Positions 57,235-64,000 of a DNA stretch of 64,000 nucleotides are shown here, one piece after another. This DNA is from Curtobacterium sp. VKM Ac-1393 (GTDB taxonomy: Bacteria; Actinomycetota; Actinomycetes; Actinomycetales; Microbacteriaceae): NCBI RefSeq assembly GCF_015350995.1, contig NZ_JADKRW010000006.1, positions 310,001 to 374,000 of the forward strand, given 5' to 3'. Position numbers and translations under genes: made by a program. The notes under the pieces were generated by a model. It worked only from the letters and a program-made list of their open reading frames with translations, ran no database searches and was not told the DNA's origin. Every line of letters begins with the position of its first letter. Position 1 is the first letter of the stretch.

Positions 57235-59369
57235 GTGGTCAGGTCAGGCTCGGCCGCCCGGCGTCGGTAAGCCGCTTCGATTGATCGAGAGACTATCTTC
57301 TGCGCATCGTCGAGCCCTTTGGTCGTTCGGCGAAAATGAGCGCTCCGCTCGGCTGCTTGCGCCCAACCTTCTCTCTGTTCTGGGCGCGTCAGGCCGTTTC
57401 CGCAATCGTCAGGTTGACACAGAGCCAAGATGGGACGATCACGCTCGATGCGCTCCGACATAGGAAGGTGTCGGAGGCAACGGGCTCGTTCCGCCCGAAA
57501 CAAGCAGTCGGCTAGCGGTCCTGCAATGTAACGCTGATCGATCATCCGAAGCATGGTCCTGACAGCGTCCGGTTTGGCAGCTTGAGGAAGATCGTCCTCG
57601 TCAATCTCCGCGAGGATCTTGCGGAACTCATCGTTGAGACGTTCGCCGCGCGGTCCACCGAGCAGCCTGCCATGCTCGCTGTGCATGATGTACAGCTCGT
57701 AGAGGTCTTCGGTTGCATCAAGGCTCCTCGCGGCCTCAATCTCTCCGGGGAAACCGGACTCGCTGGTCCCCGCGTAGCCCATCGAAGTGCGAATATCGGC
57801 ATGCTTGTACTGGCGTTTGAGACCAATGAGCCCGAAGGGCCGACGGGCGATGTACCACGCGATCGTCCTCCGAAACTGTCTGGAATTCAAGCTCCAAGGT
57901 GCACCTTCCCAGTCTGGAATTGCTTGAGAGCCTTCCGTCGAGTGGTGCTGATTTACATACTGCACGAACTCATTGAGAGTTCGTGACAGACCGAGCGTAG
58001 GCAGGCCATCTCTGGTTTCTCGATCCTGCGGGCTCCAGCCGAAGATCAGTTCCGCGTCATGAAGTTCCTCAAGGCGCTCGATCGCCTGGTGAACAGGCGC
58101 AATGACGACCCAACTTGCGTCCAGTCCGGTATCGCCTTGTCCCTTGATGGCAAGACCGTCGACCCAAAGGCGAGTGTCAGCACCGACAGTACTCGTGCGT
58201 CTACACCCTCGGCGAAGGTTGCGAACTTCGCTGTCCCGCATTCCGCTGAGGTACGCAATGACGATCCAGCACGCTGCCATCAGCATGCGTCCCGCACAGT
58301 CGGCGGTCTGAATCGTGAAGCCGTTCGCCCGCCACGCTCGGTCGCGATCGAACGGATGCGGCGCCGTTGCCACGGCATCAAGACCACCCGACTCGAACCC
58401 CAGTACGGAAAGTCGTTCGTTGAGCATCATCAACGTGCGCTTCTTCTTCAGGAAGTCATGCCGCGCACCCGACAGGTGCGCCAACAAATTCAAGTTCAGG
58501 AAGGCTATGGGTTGTCCTGGCATCAGGCGGCTGATGAAGGAAAGCTCGCTGTCGCGTCGCGGAAGCCCCCGGCCGTTGCGCTCGCGTTCGTTGAGCCACC
58601 TCAGCAATCGGCGCTCGGAAACTACCGGATCTGCGGCGAATTCGCGGCCCTTGAGTGCCCTCGCCTCGCGCACCGCGCGGATTATGTCGGGCCCGGCCTC
58701 TTCGACGTACCACAACGCCCAATTGAGGAGTGGCATCATCACTGGCGCCGGCACCCGAGGAGTACTGTTCTCGGCTGGCCGATAGAACGGGCCAGAGATG
58801 TCGATCGGATCGTATCCAGGCCACGGCCTGGGAACCGTGTCCGCTCCGGAGATGTGCGAGCGGTACGCGAATAGGCGCCAAAGGACTTGAATGCGGTGAT
58901 TGACGGTCAAATTACTCGCACCGTGCCGGCGGAGGTCTTCGACATACGTGAGGTAGTGCTCATGGACGACCTCACCGAGATCGAAGATGTTACGACTCTC
59001 AAGATGTTTGAAGAACCACCATATGTGCCGGAACTCACTGTAAGCCCCCGTGATCGCCATTGTGTCTCCACTGAAGACACGGCCGCGCGGCAGCGCGACG
59101 TTGAGTCGAGCGTAGATGAACTGCTTCGCGGCGTGCCGAAGAGCGAGGCTCTCGACATCGTCGAAAGTGAGCGTCGCGTTCGTTCGCGGGAGCGTCGCGT
59201 TCGGATGCAGTTGAGACAGATCCCAGGACGACTCGTGAAAGCGCGGGACGCGGCTTTCGTTTTCGTAGGGCGAGCGAGTCCGTACCGGTCGCGGGTCTTC
59301 CGGCGTGGGAATTGACGGCGCTCCCGTTTCTCGTTGAACAGCTTCACCAACGAGCGCACGCTTGCTCAT
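57231..59369 (-). CDS. large tyrosine recombinase (TnpB-like, 712 residues)
   Basis: 712 residues. The catalytic domain in the middle has the first Arg motif in YLSGMRDSEVRNLRRG, then NSRQFRRTIAWYIARR where the usual His of HxxR is replaced, and KHADIRTSMGYAG carrying a candidate nucleophile Tyr. A C-terminal Cys cluster (CLFRAERARC, later CQPDDC) suggests a zinc ribbon. Family logic: it acts with its two partners in excision and integration. ATG 59369 overlaps the upstream recombinase stop. Confidence 0.8.
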   Translation of the reverse strand: MSKRALVGEAVQRETGAPSIPTPEDPRPVRTRSPYENESRVPRFHESSWDLSQLHPNATLPRTNATLTFDDVESLALRHAAKQFIYARLNVALPRGRVFSGDTMAITGAYSEFRHIWWFFKHLESRNIFDLGEVVHEHYLTYVEDLRRHGASNLTVNHRIQVLWRLFAYRSHISGADTVPRPWPGYDPIDISGPFYRPAENSTPRVPAPVMMPLLNWALWYVEEAGPDIIRAVREARALKGREFAADPVVSERRLLRWLNERERNGRGLPRRDSELSFISRLMPGQPIAFLNLNLLAHLSGARHDFLKKKRTLMMLNERLSVLGFESGGLDAVATAPHPFDRDRAWRANGFTIQTADCAGRMLMAACWIVIAYLSGMRDSEVRNLRRGCRRTSTVGADTRLWVDGLAIKGQGDTGLDASWVVIAPVHQAIERLEELHDAELIFGWSPQDRETRDGLPTLGLSRTLNEFVQYVNQHHSTEGSQAIPDWEGAPWSLNSRQFRRTIAWYIARRPFGLIGLKRQYKHADIRTSMGYAGTSESGFPGEIEAARSLDATEDLYELYIMHSEHGRLLGGPRGERLNDEFRKILAEIDEDDLPQAAKPDAVRTMLRMIDQRYIAGPLADCLFRAERARCLRHLPMSERIERDRPILALCQPDDCGNGLTRPEQREGWAQAAERSAHFRRTTKGLDDAQKIVSRSIEAAYRRRAAEPDLTT

Positions 59370-61186
59370 CGGACCTCCTGTGGTGATGCGGGCGTCATGG
59401 GGAGGAAGATTCGGGACTGGCCGTTCTCGTCGAGGTTCGCGGCCGTTGCGATCTCGTCGGCCGAGAACCGTGGCAGGATCACTTCACTGAGGATGGCGAT
59501 GACGACACCGAACATCTCGAACCAGCTTTCGAGGGCGCTCCCGTCCGAATCGATCTGCCCCACGGCGTATCGCACGAACTTGAAGATGTTCGGCAGATGA
59601 TCGACGGTAATTATCGCGTTTGGGCAGGACAGGCATCCCCAAAATGCAACGGGGCACTCGCGCCCAGCAGCGTCGAAGAACCCATGGCATTCGTTCGTGT
59701 ACATCGCAATCGCGCGGCCCACGAGTGTTTCCTCACGGGTTGGGCAAGGCGCGCCAGTCGCAACCGCGGACCCGATCACATCGGGTTCACCGACACGACC
59801 GCTCGCCTTGGCGTCGGCCCATGCCTCCATCAAGCCGTCGACGACGACCTGAACATAGGTCTCATTGAGAGCGGCGACCTCGAAGTAGTGCTTAACCGCG
59901 ACGTGCAGGCTGTGGTGCTTGGTCCCTGCGACGGGATCGCCGCCCGCGGCCCGCAGCCCCTCGACCTTGCCAATCTTCCGGAGCGCTCCGAGGTGGACTG
60001 CGAAGGGCTCCATGCCTTCTGCGGCGCACGCCCTCTCGACAACCATACGGACCGGGTCGTACTCAGCCTTCGGAGATCGTCGCCAAGGCGCCACACCCAG
60101 ACGGTTCGGCAGCCGGAAAACGGTGGCGGTCGCCTTCCCGTGCGCGACGTGGACGCTCCAGAGCGCGTTCTGACGAACGAAGCAATCTGCAGCAGCGGTG
60201 CGCTCAAGTACTTGCTTGATCAACCACCCTGGCTGCATAACGCCGACAGTGGGCCTCCGCTGCTCCTTGTTCGATGCCGGGCCGACGCCGGCCCTTGCTT
60301 TGAACCAAGTAATGTCACCTCGGCCATGGAACTCATTCTGGATACAGTCCCGAGTGAGTGTCTTGACGCATTCTGGCTCCATCGCGAGATCAAGCATCAG
60401 CAGCATTAAGTAGGGCGCCAACTCCGTCTGCGTGGGGAACACCAACGAAGTCAGTCGCCGTAAACCCCATTCCTTCGTGAAGAGCCCTCGTTCCGCACGC
60501 GACAGATCGCCGTGCCGCAACGGTCCGTCTCGGCGGATGCGCTCGAGCATCGGCCGCAGCGCCGCCGGAGGTTCAGCCCGCGCCGCCGCGCGAGCTTCTT
60601 CTATCTGCACAGGAAGCTGGCGGCGGAGGAGTGCAGCTTGCTCGTCGGTGATTGGTTCGACCGGCGTCGATATCGGCTGCCTCTGTGGCACCGCCCCGAA
60701 GGATCCACGCATCTCGAAGACCGCCTTCCGTGTGCGATCGTCGAAACGCTCTGGCCACGCCCTCATCGCCACGAGCAGCGCGCGTCTGATACCAGTGGCA
60801 TAGGCGTACGCGGCGCCTGCAGGGTCACCCCTTGTGTGGTCCCGTGCCCATCGCTCCCCCGCCTGGAGGTGTACGGGGAGTATCTCGACGAGTGTGATCG
60901 GACGATCGGTCGCGCTATCGGTGGCACGAAGTAGCGTAATGCACGCCGCACGGAGCTTTCTGTACGTTGATCTGGTGAATCCGCGGGCCATGCCGCGCGC
61001 TCGGAAAACGGACGCAATCTCCCCGATGAGTCCATCGCGCCCGTCAAACCCGGGAACCACGAACTCAGCTGACGTGCCGTCCTTGAACGGGACGGAACGA
61101 TCCGCGAGATCCCATGAGCTTATGGGGGCTTTGGTGTTCACTCGACGTGAAGGTACCCTTGCACGCAATGACTCGGCACGGCTCAT
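59366..61186 (-). CDS. large tyrosine recombinase (TnpB-like, 606 residues) with degenerate first Arg motif
   Basis: 606 residues. HLGALRKIG gives a His-x-x-x-Arg variant and TKHHSLHVAVKHYF gives the late His and Tyr. The first Arg box reads LAMEPECVKTL, without the expected Arg, so catalysis may depend on the partners. Near the C-terminus a C-x10-C-x6-C-x2-C cluster (CHGFFDAAGREC, then CLSC) resembles a zinc finger. It overlaps both neighbours by ATGA. Confidence 0.78.
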   Translation of the reverse strand: MSRAESLRARVPSRRVNTKAPISSWDLADRSVPFKDGTSAEFVVPGFDGRDGLIGEIASVFRARGMARGFTRSTYRKLRAACITLLRATDSATDRPITLVEILPVHLQAGERWARDHTRGDPAGAAYAYATGIRRALLVAMRAWPERFDDRTRKAVFEMRGSFGAVPQRQPISTPVEPITDEQAALLRRQLPVQIEEARAAARAEPPAALRPMLERIRRDGPLRHGDLSRAERGLFTKEWGLRRLTSLVFPTQTELAPYLMLLMLDLAMEPECVKTLTRDCIQNEFHGRGDITWFKARAGVGPASNKEQRRPTVGVMQPGWLIKQVLERTAAADCFVRQNALWSVHVAHGKATATVFRLPNRLGVAPWRRSPKAEYDPVRMVVERACAAEGMEPFAVHLGALRKIGKVEGLRAAGGDPVAGTKHHSLHVAVKHYFEVAALNETYVQVVVDGLMEAWADAKASGRVGEPDVIGSAVATGAPCPTREETLVGRAIAMYTNECHGFFDAAGRECPVAFWGCLSCPNAIITVDHLPNIFKFVRYAVGQIDSDGSALESWFEMFGVVIAILSEVILPRFSADEIATAANLDENGQSRIFLPMTPASPQEVR

Positions 61187-62655
61187 GCGTTTTCATTCAC
61201 AATCTCTTGAGCGCCAACTGCGTCGTGATATTTGATCAGCGACTCGATCGTGCCAGCCGGATCCTCGATCACCGGGCGCAGGTAAGCCTCGATTGTGGTC
61301 GCGTAGGAACTGTGTCCCATCTCGCGTTGCACCTGCGCGATGACATCCAGCCGACCTTTGATCTCGTTCTCATCGACGGTCAGCTGGCCGGTCCGGCGGT
61401 CGATCAGCCCTTGCTCGACCAGCAGTCCCGCCAGGCGATGCACCGCGAAGGTGTGCCGGAGTGTGTGAGGATGGATGACCATCTCGTAGCCAGCCTGAGC
61501 GCATCGTTCGTTACTGCGACGGAATGCGCTGTAGACGCCGTCAGCGGTGAATGCGGAGCCTGTCGCAGTGAGCCACAATGCGAGTGGCCGCGGGCTGCCA
61601 TCACTGCCTCGCTCGGCAAGCAGGGGGCGGAGTTTTCTGCCGATATCAGCGTAGGGAAGCGACCGACCATCGTCAAAGACGATTTTGCCGGCATGGTGAT
61701 CAACAGTGCAGAAGATCCAGCTTCCATCGTCGGCGACGTTCTTCATGTATCCGGGACGGGACTTCTCGATATAGTTTCTGATCAGCCGGCTGAGAGCACC
61801 GAATACGCGAAAGGTGCGTGGTCGACCGCCCTTGGTGATTTTCGAACTGAGCGACACCTTCGATCGGACCTTCGAAGAGACGATGCCGGTTGGATCCTCC
61901 TCCCATATTTCTGGCAGGAGGAGCAGCGCCGTCTCGCCAACTCGCAGGCCCGCACCCGCCATCAACCGGGCCAGTGCTTCGTCCCGCGTTGCATTCCTCG
62001 GAAGCAGGCCACCGTTGACGCCCTGCCCTCCGAGCCCCATCTGGATCCACCTCAGACTGTCGTGGATCGAGCGGTACTGGAGCGCTGGAGACGGCCCGAC
62101 CGGCTCGAACAGCTCAAGGGGCTGTCCGAAGACGGTGGGTCCGTTGAAGTTCGGGTCGCCGGCTCGGAAGCGCAAGTAGCGATTTATGGAAGCCAGCTGT
62201 CGATTCCATGTCCGCGGTGTGACGGGCGCTATCTCGAACTCTGATGGGGGCATGACGCGCGCGGCCTTGTATGAGAGGAGGTCGTCGTAGGTCATGTCGC
62301 TCAAGGTGCGATGAAGGCTGTCTCGGCCGTACTCGACCAGTTGGACGAGATCGAACGCGAGTGCATCCCAGGTGTGTTCACTCTGGCTGGTGCGGCCAGA
62401 GATTCGCCCGTCGGGTGCAGCCCCGAGCGGCACCGCCTCGAGGAACGCAGACAGGTCTTCCTCGATGGTGAAGTCATCGTCCAGAACGAAGCGCGTACCG
62501 CTGCTGAGGCGCGTGCGCGCCAAACCGGGCGCGTCTTGCAGCGCAACGCGTACCGCCTCGTAATCCAGCTCGACGCCCTCGAACCGATCTAGGGCGACTG
62601 CGAGATCGTCGATAAGAGCGGACCTCGACCGCCCATCCGCTCGCTCGATCAGCAT
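61183..62655 (-). CDS. tyrosine recombinase (TnpA-like, 490 residues)
   Basis: 490 residues with a full XerC/D-type catalytic set: Arg in GAGLRVGETALL (about 240), HTLRHTF (Arg about 400), GHSSYATT (His about 448) and the nucleophile Tyr in IEAYLRP (about 458). It is the first gene of the recombinase operon and the only one with all classic residues. ATG 62655 is the start; the 350 bases upstream hold the promoter and two small palindromes. Confidence 0.88.
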   Translation of the reverse strand: MLIERADGRSRSALIDDLAVALDRFEGVELDYEAVRVALQDAPGLARTRLSSGTRFVLDDDFTIEEDLSAFLEAVPLGAAPDGRISGRTSQSEHTWDALAFDLVQLVEYGRDSLHRTLSDMTYDDLLSYKAARVMPPSEFEIAPVTPRTWNRQLASINRYLRFRAGDPNFNGPTVFGQPLELFEPVGPSPALQYRSIHDSLRWIQMGLGGQGVNGGLLPRNATRDEALARLMAGAGLRVGETALLLLPEIWEEDPTGIVSSKVRSKVSLSSKITKGGRPRTFRVFGALSRLIRNYIEKSRPGYMKNVADDGSWIFCTVDHHAGKIVFDDGRSLPYADIGRKLRPLLAERGSDGSPRPLALWLTATGSAFTADGVYSAFRRSNERCAQAGYEMVIHPHTLRHTFAVHRLAGLLVEQGLIDRRTGQLTVDENEIKGRLDVIAQVQREMGHSSYATTIEAYLRPVIEDPAGTIESLIKYHDAVGAQEIVNENA

Positions 62656-63005
62656 CCTTCGATGATGTCAGGATTCCCCGTGATATGCGAACTGTATTAT
62701 GTTGCAACCCTCGTTACTGTAACGCTCTTCTTCTGCTCCTCCGCGGGAAACCGGCGCTCTTGCGTCTACGTGTACCGATCGCAGGTGTGTACTCGCCTCA
62801 AACCGCCTGCGCCTGTGTAGAAGCCGCATCGGAGTTGCGGGCAGTATCCGCGGCCGGACCACGGCAGCGGCCTCAACCTGATCTTCGGTCGTCATATGAG
62901 TCGCTGCAGAACCTCGTCGACGACAGGGATTCGTCCTGAGACCACGCTCCAGGCATCGACCGGTGGCTCTCGCCGGCTGCACCCTCCGGTTAGCCTCGCG
63001 CTCGA
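62656..63005. promoter_or_regulatory. promoter region of the recombinase operon, with palindromes
   Basis: An AT-rich stretch contains, on the minus strand, CATAAT (about 62697-62702) as a possible -10. The palindromes GTTACTGTAAC (62713-62723) and GTTGCAAC (62701-62708) overlap the likely -35 area. A regulator such as the upstream HTH-like cargo protein might bind here. Short frames in the 62685-62982 stretch show no protein-like features. Confidence 0.45.
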
Positions 63006-63404
63006 TTAGTCGTAGGACGGCACTCGGACGTGATGCGTGAGCCGCATCTCAACCTCCATTGCCACGGGAGCTGCCCAAAACACGGCCGTCAGCGGTGCTG
63101 CAAGTCGTAGGCGGTGGCGACTGTTGCCCCCCAGCGGCCACCATTCGTCGTAGACACGCGGACGGAACATCGCGCGGGTTAAGATGTCGTCGATCTCGGC
63201 GGAGACAATCACCAGCAGACCGATGTACTCGTCCGCACCGAGCCCGCTGGTGTCAACGCTGAGCACAATGGCCGTGTTGTGGTTTTCGGTTGCAGGAAGG
63301 TTCACGGCGGTTGTGCGCGCGAGAGCAGTCTCGCTGATGACCGACACCGGGAACGTGGCGCCGGTCCTGTCATTGTGCCCGGTCAGATTCACAGCGACCT
63401 CCAC
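63006..63404 (-). CDS. island cargo protein of unknown function (132 residues)
   Basis: 132 residues, soluble and mostly beta-like (AVNLTGHNDRTGATFPVSVI, then YIGLLVIVSAEIDDILTRAM). No family is recognised. It overlaps the preceding gene by 16 bases, so it is the last gene of a coupled three-gene operon. Its GC content and codon use are more mixed than the host genes. Confidence 0.5.
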   Translation of the reverse strand: MEVAVNLTGHNDRTGATFPVSVISETALARTTAVNLPATENHNTAIVLSVDTSGLGADEYIGLLVIVSAEIDDILTRAMFRPRVYDEWWPLGGNSRHRLRLAAPLTAVFWAAPVAMEVEMRLTHHVRVPSYD

Positions 63405-63733
63405 GGCCGGTCAGCGTCGTCGGGTCCGACCAACCACGCTATGGGCGTCACACCGATGACGAGGATGAACCGGCGTCCCTTGCCGAGAAGGCGTGGGAGC
63501 CGATGAGCGTTTCGTTGCAGCCATTTCACATCCACAAACCGCCATCCGGTTCTCGGTGCGAGGCGGCGTTTTGAGCGCTGTAAGTCTTTTGCAATGACGC
63601 GCGCTGCGGCTGCAAGTGCTGCGGCGAGGACGAACTCATCTGGCAAGCTCCCGGTGCGAATCCCCGCGGCGGTCAAGACTCGTCGGTCATGTTCGCTGAC
63701 ACGAAGGGCGAACAGTCCCCGGTCGCCGATCAC
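63389..63733 (-). CDS. island cargo protein of unknown function (114 residues)
   Basis: 114 residues. The first half is helical (PDEFVLAAALAAAARVIAKD), the middle basic (LQRSKRRLAPRTGWRF), and the last part a strand-rich VIGVTPIAWLVGP. No family is recognised. ATG 63733 overlaps the upstream stop by four bases (ATGA). Confidence 0.5.
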   Translation of the reverse strand: MIGDRGLFALRVSEHDRRVLTAAGIRTGSLPDEFVLAAALAAAARVIAKDLQRSKRRLAPRTGWRFVDVKWLQRNAHRLPRLLGKGRRFILVIGVTPIAWLVGPDDADRPWRSL

Positions 63734-64000
63734 AGAAAACGCCGTCGCTGCAGGATGCCGACTACGCGATCAGGCGGCTGCCCGCTTATGAGCCACAGGC
63801 GTGGCGTGAGGACGGTGGATGTCTCGAGCGTCCGTTGCGGATGGGCCATGACACCGGCGATCGAAGACGCGGCCAGACCGCCTTCTCGGGCGGCAGCGAG
63901 AACTTCACCGAGATGCGGAAGGAGTCGGGGTGGCGAATCATCTGTGTACTGCCAGACGGGCATTCTTCGTTCGCCGCCGACGTCGATCGTGAGGACCTGG
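63730..64000 (-). CDS. C-terminal part of an antitoxin-like or excisionase-like DNA-binding protein (runs off the window)
   Basis: About 89 residues are visible; the frame stays open to 64000, so the start is outside. The visible part (VLTIDVGGERRMPVWQY, LLPHLGEVLAAAREGGL, then LTPRLWLISGQPPDRVVGIL) has the pattern of the C-terminal domain found behind a helix-turn-helix in MbcA/ParS-like antitoxins and related regulators. It may start at the ATG 63963 as a 77-residue protein, but in-frame coding continues upstream. It heads the cargo operon. Confidence 0.5.
   Translation of the reverse strand, partial: QVLTIDVGGERRMPVWQYTDDSPPRLLPHLGEVLAAAREGGLAASSIAGVMAHPQRTLETSTVLTPRLWLISGQPPDRVVGILQRRRFL

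Larger units (their letters stand above)
56451..64000. mobile_element. Tn554-like genomic island, left end in ltrA, right end beyond the window
   Basis: From about 56451 the base use becomes less GC-rich and the ltrA frame breaks. The segment contains three large tyrosine recombinases and a TnpC/DUF6262-like protein in one ATGA-coupled operon, then an unrelated three-gene operon. The missing 3' part of ltrA is not found up to 64000, so the island is at least 7.5 kb. Three recombinases plus a small coiled-coil protein recall Tn554 (tnpA, tnpB, tnpC), with one extra recombinase. The exact ends need an uninterrupted relative. Confidence 0.7.

Noticed and set aside
62668..62982. small reading frames between the recombinases and the cargo operon
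   Set aside because: Low-complexity translations on both strands overlapping a promoter-like region; no protein features.

Overview
This is GC-rich chromosomal DNA from an actinobacterium. The gene content suggests Microbacteriaceae, probably a Curtobacterium-like organism: LAXTG-type sorting signal, chaplin-like surface protein, DUF5997 beside a LysR-type binding protein, an MprF-like protein, and many apparently leaderless genes with a TANNNT box 6-9 bases before the start codon. The taxon is an inference from gene content and style, not a database match.

Layout. 1-1290: riboflavin genes (ribE, then ribBA running off the left edge) behind an FMN riboswitch. 1458-5209: an MprF-like membrane aminoacyl transferase coupled to a membrane-anchored esterase. 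5373-8361: a six-repeat chaplin-like, sortase-anchored protein and a secreted companion. 8473-17822: small housekeeping and regulatory genes, including a TetR/DHA2 exporter pair with an obvious twin operator. 17842-21690: SSS symporter, aroQ, an FMN reductase and a frameshifted DNA-repair-like gene. 22273-27976: NAD biosynthesis operon nrtR-nadA-nadB-nadC-nifS. 28109-34793: acylphosphatase, DHA2 exporter, alditol-oxidase-like flavoprotein, 2'-5' RNA ligase-like protein and the metQNI importer. 35360-43708: exo/endonuclease-like phosphatase, an MFS protein and a compact catabolic module (PLP lyase, IclR, KDG-type kinase, KDPG aldolase, N-acyl-D-amino acid deacylase, RidA). 43937-55528: mixed genes including coaBC, an LLM oxidoreductase, an SDR, three regulators and a secreted APF-like protein. 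55621-64000: an ltrA-type gene cut short by a genomic island that runs off the right edge. The island carries an ATGA-coupled set of three tyrosine recombinases plus a TnpC/DUF6262-like protein (Tn554-like) and an unrecognised three-gene cargo operon.

The most interesting items are: (i) the catabolic module at 36.3-43.8 kb, whose enzymes fit a route from an N-acylated amino-sugar acid such as D-glucosaminate to pyruvate and glyceraldehyde-3-phosphate, with a near-identical 15-bp palindrome before its first gene and before ridA; (ii) the island interrupting ltrA; (iii) the long chaplin-like protein; and (iv) at least three families of dispersed intergenic palindromes. One family (core CGGGAGGCCCG) recurs across the host part of the window, sits inside the nadB reading frame once, and was not seen in the island.

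No tRNA, rRNA or CRISPR array was recognised. All calls come from reading the sequence and from general knowledge of families; no searches were run.
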